Below, piece by piece: positions 22,109 through 35,197 of a stretch of DNA of 64,000 nt. The notes below the pieces were generated by a model, which was given only the letters and a program-made list of their open reading frames with translations, was not told where the DNA came from and made no database searches. The stretch is from the NCBI GenBank assembly GCA_950295325.1, contig OX485804.1:68918033-68982032 (forward strand), given 5' to 3'. A program made the translations under genes and the position numbers. This DNA is from Polytrichum commune (taxonomy: Eukaryota > Streptophyta > Polytrichopsida > Polytrichales > Polytrichaceae). The number at the start of each line of letters is the position of its first letter. Positions within the stretch are counted from its first letter, which is position 1.

Positions 22109-22199
22109 GATGGTGATGAGCCTACAATCCTAGAGATGGGAGTGTTCGTTCATTCATTCATTTACTCCCACACAATTGGTGCTGGTCTACGACATGGCT

Positions 22200-22500
22200 G
22201 TCTGGTGGCTGGCAAGTCACGGGCTGCTGATCCGGCCGCCCTCCCTGCAGCTAGTTAGAGCCTAGACCCATCCACAGCCTGCCTGCCTGCCTGCGTCGAA
22301 TGCCACCACCCACGAAGTGTCAGGGAACCGCCTGCCTGCCTGCATGCCCAGGCAGAGGCAGCAGCCGCGGCAGCGAATGCAACTAATATCGGCAGCTCCA
22401 GACTCATCTACACTAGCTTAGCTGAGTGGCTCATCCATCAACCCCAGCCTGCATTTCAGGAGGCAGCCAGGCAGGCCACCCGCCCGCCCGCCTACGACAT
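22200..22500. other. GC-rich island with CCTG repeats
   Basis: It holds CCTGCCTGCCTGC-type runs at about 22277-22293 and 22330-22345 and a GGCAGGC block near 22463. No exon was recognised. Composition matches the other islands. Confidence 0.4.
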
Positions 22501-25500
22501 TTCTACTCCATTCATGCTTTCATTCTGCAACCTAAGGGCCTGTTTTCTTAACATCCATGACCTTGGTACCCCACTTTTTGGACGGGATCATAGAGGGGTC
22601 CATGGGATTACAACTCGAAGTCATTTGGAGGGCATAAGTCGTTAGTGTGAACTCAACTTTCCGCTGCAAATTGTCCCGAAAACATTCCTTACAAATCCAT
22701 AGCCGACATTATTCATCCTTACAAGTCCTAGCCAGCCAGTTCGTATCGCAATGTTTACCTAGGTGGAAACCCACCACTAACTTTATTGTAGGAGACCTGT
22801 AAAAAACTTCCGGATACTTTGAACTCACGATGCATTGTTTAACCGGATGTTAAATGTAACAACAACTTTTAATGAGAGGAACAAATATCGAGTCTTCATT
22901 AAGTTTGCATTGTTTTATTGGGTGAAGAATTAAGCTGGCCAGAGAGTCAGTAGGAAGATTAATATCATGCCCGACTGTAGCAACTTTAATCCCTAGTAAA
23001 GGCAAACCCAAAATAGCCTAAAACAATTCAGTCTTATTCCAGAGCTCACTAAAGAAGTTCGAAACCTCTCATAATAGATTTGATCATACGGATGGAAGGT
23101 TTTGTAGATTTAGGATTGTTCACACATATTGTCAGCCGTTGACATGTCTAAAATTAGAAGACGATAACGTGAATGTGTATGATGGTATTTTAGGGCACTG
23201 GTGATTAAAAGTGGAGGCATAGTCTGTCTTTGTCAAGGCATGCCTACCACCAGACCATACTAGTGTACAAATTTACGGTTTTGAACTTCCGATTTTAGAC
23301 GCACGGACGACATAAAATTTGTGTGAACTATTCTAACTTTACCATAATGTCTCACTCTTTAATCATACTTGGCTTTAACCCAAAACACCACTCTTACATT
23401 GAAATGGAACCCAACTATGAGCTGAACAATGTTAATTTGAAATCTTTTGTTTTTGATTTTTTTTAAAATATGCTTTTTGATATATTCCTCCAAAAATGAT
23501 CAGCAATTTGCCTAAACTAGTGACCTTGCACTGGTTCTTTCTCAAACTCAACCGGCCCATCTGTAAGTAACTTATAGTGGTTGGATAAACTTCCCCTTTC
23601 ATAGAGAAGCATCACAAGGAAAATCAATGGCTGCATGATTGCTGCATTGCCATTGGCATCAGCGGGACCCTTTTTTCTGTTGAACCATGACCGATGTTGC
23701 TCCGGGTGTGGAAGTTACATTATAGTGGCCACGTGCAAGAGCCGGGCAGGCTGCACCCATTGTGTGGGCACCTTCCTAGACCTAAATTCAGGAGTGGTGT
23801 CACATGAGCTCCCCGCTAATTTTTCCCATGAGCTCCACACTAATTTTTCACCATGAGCTCATGTGAAATACTAGTGGTGGAGGCCCAGTTCAAAGAGGGG
23901 GCTCTAGCCTTGGGTCACTGCGATTGCTTTTCTGCCTCTGCCACGTGGGAGGAGAATCTGCACGAGGAAAAAGTCTTACGGCGTCACTTAGGAGCGTCAT
24001 CAGGAAGGAGACCACTTTTCCATGAGACTACATTGCATGGATTTGAATCATTTATGATCAATAATCTAATTGTTAGTAGGAGTACTGGCCCTACTATTGG
24101 CCTCCAACCCACTATCTTATATTGCCCACCACTTTGACTTATTACTACTGTAGTTAGTACCAAGACATGAATAGTTGGCTGAATTCCAAAAGTATCAAGA
24201 CGCTTTCGACTAGGTAGTCCAACACAACTAGTGTCTATGGAAGTAATGACACGTGCCCCAATACTAATCACAGGCAGTGACTTGACAAACCAAGAGCGCT
24301 AAGTTAATTAAGCAGATGCTCATATTGGTGGTAAGTGTGGTGGATTTGAATTTAGTAAATGGTGTGGACTACTAGTTGACGTTGTTCCATAGCCTTCAAT
24401 GTTTTGTTCATGCAATTGCTCAACAACTGAACATCTACAAATTGATGAAAAAACGTGCGCGCACACACACACATATATGTATATACATCCTTCTCACTCG
24501 CTAATTAGAGGGGTGGAAGATGCTCTGTGAATCCCACTTTTCCAAATTGTGTCTGGAGTATGAGGTTAGGTTTTAACAAGGAAATGTGTTGATCATCGTT
24601 GGGCAAGCTTCATTGATTTGCCCTTTGGATGTACATAGGGATTAGGAATTTATGTTGGTCACAAAGGCTGAAGTGATCTCTACACGACCGAGTCGGAATT
24701 CCAGAGCTTTGACCGAATATGTAATGGAAAGTTGTAGTAGCCAATGCGTGGAGAATTGCTACCCTGAGCCTGAAGCATGCGTTGACAATAGTATTGAAGG
24801 TTGCACACACAGCAGCAGCGGCATGCTCCATTGTCGGCCCAGACAAATCTCCATAAAGGACGTTGAAGGGCCCACGTTGAAGCACACTAGCCGGAGGCTC
24901 GGATAATAAAGGTAGGCAGGCAGGGAGGCAGTAGACGAATCCACATGGGCCACGGTGAAAGGCGGAAATGTAAGTGGCCGTTTCTAATGCAAAGTAAAGT
25001 GTTGTGTGGATTTGGTTAAAGGTAACAAATGAGTGCACATCGATTGGATTGCTTGCCCTATGGGCTTCTAATCTGTGAGAGGGATAAAAGATTGTCCTGG
25101 AAAGATCGACGAGGTGGTGGTGGCACACACTTTTGGATCACTTCTGGTTGGCCTTTCTTTACTTCTCCGAGAGTGGAATTTTCACTGGATGTGCCAAATC
25201 CTTTGCCATGTCACTCACCACAATCATGATCATAAAGCCAGCAGGGAATAGTGCGAACACCACTCATCAATACACAACGCAAATAAATTCACGTTGCCCA
25301 TGAGTGATCGGTACATCATCTCCTGATCCGGCTCAGCTGGGTGGGTGGTGGCCCACTGCACATGTCCGGACAACACAAATTTAACAGGAAAAGTTAGCGG
25401 CATCATCATGCTACTACAGTAATTATCGACTTATAATAGTACAAATTTATACCAACTCATGCAAAATGCATCTTAAGTAGTACTAATAAGTACCTACAGT
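22501..25500. other. Intergenic, no gene recognised
   Basis: It includes a fragment of dispersed family R (inverted, 23488-23585), a CA/TA microsatellite at about 24461-24486, and a possible left end of a MITE near 22537. A 172-codon minus-strand frame (24610-25128) has no recognisable domain and I do not accept it as a gene without expression evidence. Confidence 0.4.
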
Positions 25501-25514
25501 AAGGTAAGTTAAAT

Positions 25515-25548
25515 TCTCCTCCTCCTCCTCCTCCTTCTCCTCCTCCTG
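25515..25548. repeat. CTC trinucleotide microsatellite
   Basis: CTCCTCCTC-type run with one interruption. Confidence 0.85.
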
Positions 25549-26099
25549 GAATCTTCCTGGTCTCCTACACGATCTAAATAGGCATAGATTGCAAACCCAA
25601 CAATTTATTAGTAAGTACTTACACAGAATTAGCCACGGATACCCGCATCACAACTTAAATCTCTCCGGCTAAAATCCAAGCTGAAGAGGCAACACTTGCA
25701 GCAGGGAGAGAAATTAGGAACAGGTCATCGGTCAGCTAGCTAGGACACCATGGCGATGCTTGGATGCTAATTCAGTATTATGAGATGCATGTAAGAGGGG
25801 CTATATTAAGAGCGGAGTGGTAAGATTAGAGAGCCGGTCAAAAGCTGACAAGCGGCAGTTGGTGATGAAGAAACGGAACGTGAAGAGTGGAGTGGAGGCG
25901 AATATGCTCGGGGGAGTTATAAGGGAGAGAACTTGCACAGAGCTCTGATGACACCAGGAATGACGACTCATCAGTCGCTGATGGTGAAGGTTGAACGTGT
26001 GATGAAGCTTAATAGCTGGAGTAAATAAGAAATGTTAGCACCTCATGCGCCTGCAGTCGGAGAGAGAGAAAAAAAAATTGGGAGGAAAGATCATCGGAG

Positions 26100-26985
26100 C
26101 TTGCTTGCAGCTGGAAGGAAGTAACTGGGAGGGCGGGAGGCTGTTGGTGGGGTGGCAGGGAGCGCATGATACTTTTCCACGAGGCTACTACACCCCCCTC
26201 CCCCTCCCCCCCCCCCCACCTCTTCCTGTGTATCTTGTGTCAGGCCGTGGCACCTTTCTTGCCTGGCTCGCTGCGACCATCCACCTTTGCCATCATCACC
26301 TTTTAAGTACTTACTGCAGCTCGCTGCTCATGCCCATGGGTACATGATGCTCAGCAATCCATCGACTGCCACCTCGGTGAAGCAGATATACATAGATGGG
26401 GCCCATGTGAGCTGCCGCAGGCAGACGGCCCGGGTGGGGTTGGGTAAAGTTACATAATGAACTTGGGTTAAGTTTGGGCCCAGCCAAGGCAAGGCGCACG
26501 GCCGGTGTGGCGCCGCTGCGAAGTGTGCTCGCAGGCAGCAGCAGGATTATCACTTATTTAACTTATTCATTCATAAGTTAGCCTGACGAGCAGCTTTCCG
26601 GATTATTTTATTTTATTTTAGTTTATTTTACAAGGGATCATTTCCCGGGCCCTTTTTTACACGTTCGCTGCTGGGTGCTGCTGAGGCTGCTCGACTTGCC
26701 TTGCCATGCCCTGCCCTCAGTGTGTGGGTGGTGCCCCCCCGCGTGATCTCCTGGGAATCCGCCGTCCCCTCCGTGCATGCGCATGTTGTGAGCACGACGA
26801 ACTCGTGAATTGGGTAGCCAGCAGCAGCAGCAATAGCGAGGAGCTTGCGTAGTTGATGAGGTCTGCGCCTGCCCGCCGGCCCGCTGGGTGTTCTCTCTCC
26901 CTCTCCTCTCCCTCTCCCTCTCCCTTTCTCTTCTTGTTGCAGTTGTCCAGCCTGCCTCCCTCTCTGTAGCAACAACTCGTGCTAA
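26100..26985. other. GC-rich region upstream of the bHLH gene
   Basis: It contains C-runs (26197-26218), TTTTA repeats at 26605-26628 and a long CTCTCC pyrimidine tract at 26888-26935. Such tracts are common in plant leaders and promoters, so this may be promoter or 5' leader sequence of the gene downstream. That is inference; no TATA box was assigned. Confidence 0.35.
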
Positions 26986-27428
26986 TGCTTTGGCCATAGC
27001 ATTCCTTCTTTGTATGGTGTTGGTTAAAGAGGAAGCGGTTGAAGTGGTCGTGCAAAAGAACAGGTTACATCTCCGAGGTGGCTGTTTAAACCGAGCCAGC
27101 ACCCCGGTGTTTGGTGTGGAAGATCCTCAAAATTCTGCATACAGGACGCAGGTGGTTGGCAGAGTATGAGATTCAGCTTCGTTTGCACCAATTACCTGCT
27201 ACATGTGCACCAGGTGGGACGATACACATCCTTGCAGACACTTGTAGAGTAAGGGAAAGGTGGAATTCAACAAGGGCTGGAAAGCATAGCAACGCAAAGG
27301 AAAAAGAAGGAGCCGAGTTAGTAGCTAGAGACAGCAGGAGGTTCAAGTAGGGAGTATTGGTGGAAGCATCAGCAGTCCATCCATACATGCAGCCTCCGGA
27401 CATTAAGCTTGTGTGTACACGGTAGTAG

Positions 27429-27626
27429 ATGGCGTTCATTGCAGCGTTAGGACAGAAAGAGCCAGGACCAGAAGCGGGGCTCACTACCTTAGGAGCTTCT
27501 TCCTCCTCGGCTTACAGTACCTACACTGTGGGGGGAGGTCACGAGTTTGCGCACGGGGACTTTCCTCAACAGCAGCAGCAGCATCAACGAGAGTTTCAGA
27601 TTGTGCACAGACACAATATGGCACAG
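27429..27626 (+). CDS. Candidate upstream coding exon of the bHLH gene
   Basis: A frame starting at ATG 27429 encodes a serine-, glycine- and glutamine-rich stretch (an SSSS patch and QQQQQ near residue 48). It can be spliced at CAGG|GTGAAA (donor near 27627) to an acceptor CCGCAG just before 28744, where the join keeps the frame of the downstream bHLH protein. BIM-family proteins usually have a longer N-terminal low-complexity region than the start at 28750 would give, which is why I list it. The alternative is that this is leader sequence. Confidence 0.35.
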
Positions 27627-28516
27627 GGTGAAAGGCCCCAATCTCACCACTTTGCACTTAGTACTACTGAAGGTGGACTTTCTAACCGATTCAGATCTCA
27701 CCACACCACGCGTCTGGGAAATGCTCATGCTTGATATTGGGATCCGAGTGTCTGGAAACTAAACTGCACACATTTCGGTGGATGTCGTCTTGTTTTGCGA
27801 ACTGCAATTCACTGGGTTGAATTAGGTGACAATATCGTAGCCTTGATGCTTTTTAGAGGTTGGCTCTGGGGCTCCAGTTTTTACTACATTGAGTTGAAGC
27901 TCCCCTCTCTTCTCTCTGTCGTCTTTCCGGTGACGAACTTGGTGCTACATAACCCAGTTTTTGTGTTTTCTGGGAATTCTCCTGATCGTTGCTATCTTGA
28001 ATTGTGCAAATCTCAGTCTTCTTAGAGAGAGCTGTGTAGTGCAACTTCACGAAACCTTTTGATGATGGGTCATCGATGGGGAAAAAAAGGGATGCTCACT
28101 TCTTTTATGCCAGCTGATATTGAGGTGTTCTTGCAGATGTGAAGCCATCCACACACGACTTTCTTTCTCTCTACGACAAAGGCTCCCAGCATGTCGATCA
28201 CAGTTCCGGTCCCGGTACGATCTTGCTAACCAACACTAGAATTTACAGGTACACTGTTGTAGAGTTACACCGAAGCACACACATCGTTTACTTGTTTCGT
28301 GGAGTCACATGATTAGGTAGACCACTTCCCCTTTCATTTGCAATCTCATAATCCGTGATGTCCAAACCTGCTTCCGACCACCTATTCCCAGATGGAGGAA
28401 GAATTACGGTAGGCAATGAATTCCTTGCCAAGGTTAAGTTGTACCATCCATCCATCCATTACCTCCATGCTTAGCAATGTCTCGTTGCAAGGTCAGACAG
28501 GATTCCGAACTAAGTC

Positions 28517-28750
28517 ATGAAGTCGGCTACATCATCTGGCCATGGCCATGGAAGCTTCCATGAATTTTTTCTTGACGAGTATTTTGTCCTTCAGGTTTAT
28601 CCTCGTCACTCACTACACATGATTTTCTGCAACCGCTGGAGAGAGGTGGAGCTCGGGGAGCCTACCGAGACACTCCGCCACCCCGCACTGAGAAATTCAC
28701 ATCGAGAGATCGAGACAACGCGCAATCACGCACGGGTGCCGCAGTTTTGA
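28517..28750 (+). other. Possible upstream ORF abutting the bHLH start
   Basis: This 77-codon frame ends TGA at 28748-28750, sharing the A of the ATG at 28750 (TGATG). If the transcript leader includes it, it would be an upstream ORF that could control initiation. If the gene is spliced from 27429 to 28744, it is irrelevant. Confidence 0.3.
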
Positions 28751-31700
28751 TGGATCGCCTCCCTCCCACCGCCGTACCCAACTATGCCACCATTCAATTG
28801 CCATATGGGCGATCCAACGGGGTCATGGAGGTGCCACCCAATTCGGTGATCCGGATGGTAGGCGATGCTGAGGCTTTGCGTACTCGAGGATATCCGCTGG
28901 CCACTCTCTCGTCACGGGAGGATCACAGTGGTGGTGGTGAAGGATTACGAGGTGTCGAGGTGGCTGTGGACACAGATTCTGTCAATGCGCGAGGTATAAA
29001 ACCCTAACCCTTTCATCGCATCAAGAGGTTTGCAATAAATACCTGCCTATGTGACTACTTCGAATTAGGTCATTTGTGAGCATACGGGAAACCTTCACAG
29101 CATCATATTTCTAAGTTAGTTAAGATTGGATTATGTTGTGCACATGCTGAGCGGTTTTATGTCGTAAGGGTTTGCAGAGAATGTAGCGTACTGGCCAGGG
29201 GTAAGGTTCAAATTTGGGTTGCCGCCTGACTTGACGTTCCCTGCGAGTACCACAGCGCAAAGTGGAACCGAGAATGGACACCAGCCATCACCAGTTACGA
29301 CCAAGTAAGTTTCAGAGCATATTCTTAGCAGATTTATTTTCTCACAAAAGTATTCTTCATCTTGCACTGCGACACATGCATATGCTTGGTAGAACTTACC
29401 CCTAGATATGTTTTAAAGATATCGGCAGACAGTTGCTAGATATCGAATCGTGATAGGAATTGCATCTCGAGTGTACTTCGCTTTGAAATTCAGAGAATGT
29501 AGGCAGAGGTTACCATTCTAACACTTGAAAGAATTTTCCAGGCAGAGGACACAGGGCACTCAAGGTATGATTGAAGCTGCAAAGCGACCTGCCCGACCAC
29601 CCTCGGAAGAGGACGAAGATGAAGATGAGGATTCTCAAGAACGACCTAGAGGAAATCGCAAGGAGACCCTGTACCAGAAAGGTGGGCAGAATATACATTC
29701 TGGCTTTGTTCAGCTTACCTTTCTACCAATGTTGTAGTTCGTTGTAAGCAACAATGTTGTTCAGGAGACTTGCATCCTTCAGGATACAGACTAAAATAGA
29801 CTTGTCTACTTTTTCTCAGGGGAAGCAGGACAGAAAATGGATTCAAAGAATACAGAGTCCATGCGAGGTGGCACTCCAAGATCTAAGCATTCTGCTACTG
29901 AGCAGCGGAGACGCAGTAAGATCAATGACAGGTTTCAGATGTTGAGAGACTTGGTGCCACACAGTGATCAAAAGAGAGACAAGGCTTCTTTTCTGCTTGA
30001 GGTAACAAAAATCATCACCTAACAATTTCCAGTTGTTACATGGCAAGTGCTGTTTTTATATCATGTTTTTTCCTGTATCAGAGAGCATTGCATGTCATAA
30101 AAAAATTATGTTCGACAACCTTGCAGGTGATTGATTATATTCAGATACTTCAAGAGAAGGTTCGCAAGTACGAGACTGCAGAGCAAGGGAGGCACCAAGA
30201 GAGATTGAAATCAATGGTCTGGGATATTTGCAAGGTAAATTGAGCAATGGCAGACCTAGAACCTAGACTCATTAATACCACATGTGAGAAAGCTATGAGA
30301 TAAAATTTGGGTTATGTTTGCTATCAACTCTCACCTTAATTCTTTTCAGTGCCAGCTAGTATGTAGTCTGCAAGTGCCAATGCAAATCCTTGATTCAAAG
30401 CCTCTGGCACTCTTGAGTTTCTCTCTTAGCCCAACAGGTTGGAGTCTTTTCTCAGAATAAGCCTCTGATATTTCTCTTAGCCCAACAGGTTGGAGTTTTT
30501 TCTCAAAATAAGCCTCTGATATTGTTTATCTGTTTTCTTTCTCTATAAAACAGAGAGGTGCAGGATCAGAAGATGAAGCGTCTCAAATCAATGCCCTTGT
30601 ATTTGCAAAGGAGTTTAGCCCAGGAGTCCCTCTAGACGTGAAGCAAGTCACTGCAGTGGCCACCGATCTTACCAGGTCTCGAGCCCAACTTCCCTCTGAT
30701 CATGCAACAACTCCCTCGGAACTCCACTCAACTGGTGTACATAATATCCAGAACGCTCTGAACCGGCCAGCATCTAGCATACACAGCTGTGTTTCATCCT
30801 TAGAAGCTGAGAAAGAGAATGCCACTGCCCTAATGGTACAGCCAGTGGCAGTGGGAGTACCTGCGCAACAGGCTATGGCCCTCCCTTATGCTCTCCCCCT
30901 TCTCCAGCCCAAGCAACAACAACATCATCATGACCAAGTTTATGTGAGAGGGCTCCCTACTTCCAGCTCCCCAAAGAGGAGTAACCTAAGTGACACAACA
31001 GAGCCTCAAAACCTGCGAGTGAATGGTCATCATCTCTCTGGGCAAGGTCAGGCTAATAGCTCCTTGGAGCACCAATTTGAAGTGAGGCTTCGCCCATCCA
31101 CAGCTCACGAATCAGATCAACAAGCCTCTGGCCAGTTCTCGAAAATGGAACCGCATGTCCAGTCTGTGTCTAAATTTGTTGGCAAAGTTGATGGAGCCCA
31201 AGTAGGAGGCTCCCCCAGGCATCCTCAATCCTCAACCCAAGAATCTCAGGACAACGCTCTGAGGAATGGAAGGCATTCACAGGTGAAGCAGACTGATGAT
31301 CCGGCTGTCAGGGAAGAGCATGGGGCTTCCCCAAGAAAGGCTGAAGCACCCATGAGTATTCAAGGAGGGGTCATCAATGTTTCAACAATTTATTCTCAAG
31401 GGTGAGCAATTCTCTGCTTTTGTGGGTATAAGTGACACATGGTTTCCTTCGTTCATGTTCTGTCCTGCTCTGGCCAGCTCTGTCCTTCAGTCTTTTAATT
31501 CATGAGGCCACTTTTACCTCTACCAAACCTGCAATATAGAAAGCAGGTTTGGTATCCTGGTATTTAAGGGGGTAAGGACATTGGTGCAAGTTCTACTTGG
31601 AATAGATGCTATTATGTGCACAATCTAAGTGTTGTGTCCCAATTATGGCAGATTATTGGACACTCTAACAAAGGCGTTGCAAAGTTCTGGATTGGACTTG

Positions 31701-32227
31701 AGTAGAGCAAATATATCTGTGCAAATTGACCTGGGAAAGAATGCCACTATTGCAGCTGTAGACACTTCCGCCAAGGTATGTGGACATTCCACACTGACTA
31801 CTTCAGGGACATAGTTGTTTTGTTTTCACAAATAAGAAAGTGCAGGTTGAGACTTTTATTCATACTTTATACTTACAATATGAGAAGAACAAAGGTGTAT
31901 GCAAAAGGTGCAGAGTGACAGGGTCAGGTTGATAAATTGAGATGCATTTATGTGGTGTCAAAATATCTGTAAACTCAGTGGATATTGGGTCCTCTCCCTT
32001 AACCCCAAAGTAACTATAGTTGCCATGGTGGTTGTGCGAGCATGGGTTTTCTCAACTGCAATTTTCGTATGCTAATATGAAATTGGTTATCATGATGTCT
32101 ACAGGTGGCCACAACTCCTGAGTCATCTGCACAGAGCCATCAGTCTCAGGGTCGGACGAGAGCTTCGCCTTTGGTGACGGGCCCTGAACCTCCTCTGAAG
32201 AAACCAAAACTTGAATCACAACACTAG
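28750..32227 (+). CDS. BIM: BIM-like bHLH transcription factor
   Basis: BIM proteins are nuclear bHLH factors that in Arabidopsis partner BES1 at E-box promoters in brassinosteroid responses. Coding exons by GT-AG sites and phase: 28750-28993, 29178-29304, 29542-29681, 29820-30001, 30127-30234, 30554-31401, 31652-31775, 32105-32227, total 631 residues. An acidic [13 protein letters not shown] patch lies near 145-160. The bHLH is at about 191-249, with basic-region residues H194, E198 and R202 (the E/G-box HER pattern), [11 protein letters not shown] and a second helix in [16 protein letters not shown] low-complexity Gln/Ser/His middle follows. The C-terminal block at about 537-580 ([13 protein letters not shown]...SVQIDLGK) is the hallmark that separates BIMs from other bHLHs. 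The start could lie further upstream (27429). All splice joins keep frame. Confidence 0.88.
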
Positions 32228-32682
32228 CCTGGCAACCAAAGCTGGAGGAACCAGTTGTTGGTATGTGGATACCATCCAGGTCATATTTTGATGCTGGCAT
32301 GAAAGATGACAGGAGCACCATGATGCTACTTGGTTTTATTTTTGTTCAAAAGAACAATGCACAAGATAGGTTATTTCTAGGTATTTACAAAATGCGGTTG
32401 GCTACTCCCATGCTGTACACAAGCAAGCACCCAAGCAATGTAACTATTTAGTCACCTGCTCCAGCACAGCAGGGCCTCCAAGCTGTTGTTCTCATCACAC
32501 AAATGGGCATCATCACCCTCATGCCCTTGATACATTCAGGGTTAGATTTAGGTCCATTCAATGTAGTGGAAACATTTTGTTCATGACAGAGTACTCTACA
32601 GGGAGATTGTAAGCTTTTTTTTTTGTGTATTCTCCCTGGAGTTGAGTGAGGTATGTGCCTTCTTAGTGTGTATAATATTTAT

Positions 32683-32729
<47 letters not shown>

Positions 32730-35197
32730 TAGCTGCAGTGCTATGATGCACACATTAAATGTCCCCTTTGATCAAGCAGTGGAGCTGATTTTTTTGCAGC
32801 AAGTCAAATACTTCTCTAGAGTCACTCAAAAGTGCTGAATCACAGATCTTCATCATTGTTGTGAAATAGAATTTGGAGATGCATGTCTTTGGGTGACCAG
32901 GAGTTTTGCATGTATGAAGTTTTGAAGTTTTGCCTCTCTAGAAACAACAGCCTTGATTGTAGATATTTGTAATCATTTACCAGACTAATCCATGACGAAT
33001 TAGGAGGTGTGTTCTACAGTTAGTGTATGAATGCTTAAGTATTGGAGATGTCTATTTTAAAGTCAAAGGACTCTTGAGAGTGAACTAGAGCAATTATTAC
33101 ATGTTTGTTTCTTATTATTTACCAGATCAACATGGTATGTTGGGTCAATCACCATTTGAGTGGTGAAGGCGGCTACATCCATTGCTATGAATCAATTAAA
33201 AATTTGCAAACCTATGTGGCATGGGAACAATTTGATGTCCTGGTTAATTGTAACAGGTAATTCACATGACCTGTAGGTATGGGTCCAGATAGGTACATAG
33301 TCTTTGTGGTTGGGGGAGGGGAGCTTGGCCAACACAAAGTTCATGGCCAATGGAGAGAGAGATGGGAAGATTATGTGTTTAGATTTGACTGGGGGTTTAT
33401 CTAGTGCTTCGATTTATTCGCTAGCTATTCGACAAGTGGCTTTCTCTCCTTGATGCAAGCACATGCCGAGCAAAGATGATGGTCATCATCAAAACCTACC
33501 TTTAAAAAACACTTCCAGTTGCTTTGAATAATGATATATCCTTTGGATTTTGTTCTTTTCTTACAAATGGACATTGCATCATGTAGAGCTTATTAGTAGC
33601 TTTCTATGAACTCGAAGATCGCCTCCTCACTGCCATTTGGGTGCAAGGACTATTTCAAGGTTAGTTATTACTCAATATGTTTTAAATGTTTTCTCCCTTA
33701 ATTCTTGGACTTAGGAAGTGAGATTGGGCTCTTACGATTTGCATTTCAAGAGCTTTTGTTTTGATACCTTATCCACAACTAGAAGTGAAAGAAGCAAACA
33801 TAGTGAGTGGTTGAATATTCAAGAGTTGTTGTATTGTTGAGGGAGCTTGCCACCAGAAGCTAACACCTCACCTTATGAATGTCATTTGTACATTTAGGTT
33901 GTGGGGGTAGATTATTGAAGTGGAGCTAAATTAATGAGTAAGGACTTTTCATGAATAGGTACCATGTTATTTGCTTCAAGCACCCCCACGCCCCTCTGCT
34001 TGGACACACAAACTAATTTGGCCTTTGGGAGGGGAGATAAATGGAAGAAAAATAATAAGAGGGAAGAGGGAAGTATAAAGGGCCAACTTCCATGCACGGG
34101 GTGGCATGCAATTTGTTTTGCATGCAAATGATCCCCTCCAATTTTTTTGGTTAATTAGTGTAAAAACATATTGTTTATTAGTGGTCCCTTCATCCATGGA
34201 CCTCATGTTTTAGGTGTAAAACATGCAGGATGGTGGGCATTTGTGCAAATTGCACTTTCACCTTCAAATGGTCTAGCGGCCTCTTTTTCATCTACTCCTA
34301 CAATTTTGTACATCCAATGATCTTGTGTGTAACATTTACCTTGTGGCCCAACACTTTGATATGGCATTTGCAATTTTACACACATGCACATGTAATTTGT
34401 ACATTAGGTAATTGAACCCAATTTAGCTTACAAACATGTCCCTAGAGTAGAAAAGAAATCTATACAATTACAAATGGTTACACCTCAAACTTCATATTTT
34501 TTTTTAAATGGACAGTTTCATTTTATGCCTTGTGTTCAAGTGCCATCCATTGCCCTTGAAGTGTGTGGTACCATCTAATTGTTCCAAATTAATTATTAAT
34601 AACATATGGCTCATGGCAGGCTTGAAAGATTTGCACAAGATAAAGTCATTCTTAATATACCTATCATGACCTTGCCCAAAACCTCATGGTTGAGAATGAG
34701 GGACCGCAAGTTACATACACACTTGCTTGTTGTGCCTTACATATAGTTCATCAGAACCTAAAATTAAAAAAATTGATGGTCCTTACCTATGGTGGAGCCT
34801 CCACTTGTTTATGTTAAAGTGTGTGATACATGGTGTATGTAACATATACAAGTTTATGTTCACTACACACCTAAATTTAGGTGTTCATAATAAGTCATGA
34901 ACCGAAATATGTGCACCTACCTTATATTAGTGAACGCTTTCATGACCCATTTAGTTATCATAAAGATCATGAGTGTGAACTGAAATGGGCTAGGTATTTG
35001 TTGTAGTTTGAATTGCAATAAATAACGAACATAGTTGATGATTGAATTGTTCAAGCCACCAAAACATCCAAAAGTTGTTTAAAAGGAGACCAACTATGGT
35101 TTGCATATACTATACATACTTACATGATACCAAAAAAGGGTAAAAAAAACCAAGGTCAATGTTCTAGAGGATATTAAGGTTTGTTCTCATGTGGAGA
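32228..35197. other. Intergenic between bHLH and oxidase genes
   Basis: The 3' region of the bHLH gene lies here, with a run of 43 T at 32684-32726. The rest shows short AT-rich frames only. No RNA gene or element with clear ends was found. Confidence 0.45.
32684..32726. repeat. Poly-T run, 43 bases
   Basis: Uninterrupted T homopolymer downstream of the bHLH stop. Length in the assembly may be unreliable. Confidence 0.9.

Noticed and set aside
24610-25128. 172-codon open frame on the minus strand
   Set aside because: No recognisable domain or motif, no intron-exon context and no neighbour. Length alone is not enough in this composition.
32684-32726. Poly-T run as the tail of a minus-strand retroposed copy
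   Set aside because: Sequence on the 3' side shows no SINE or processed-gene body and no target duplication was seen. A plain homopolymer is simpler.
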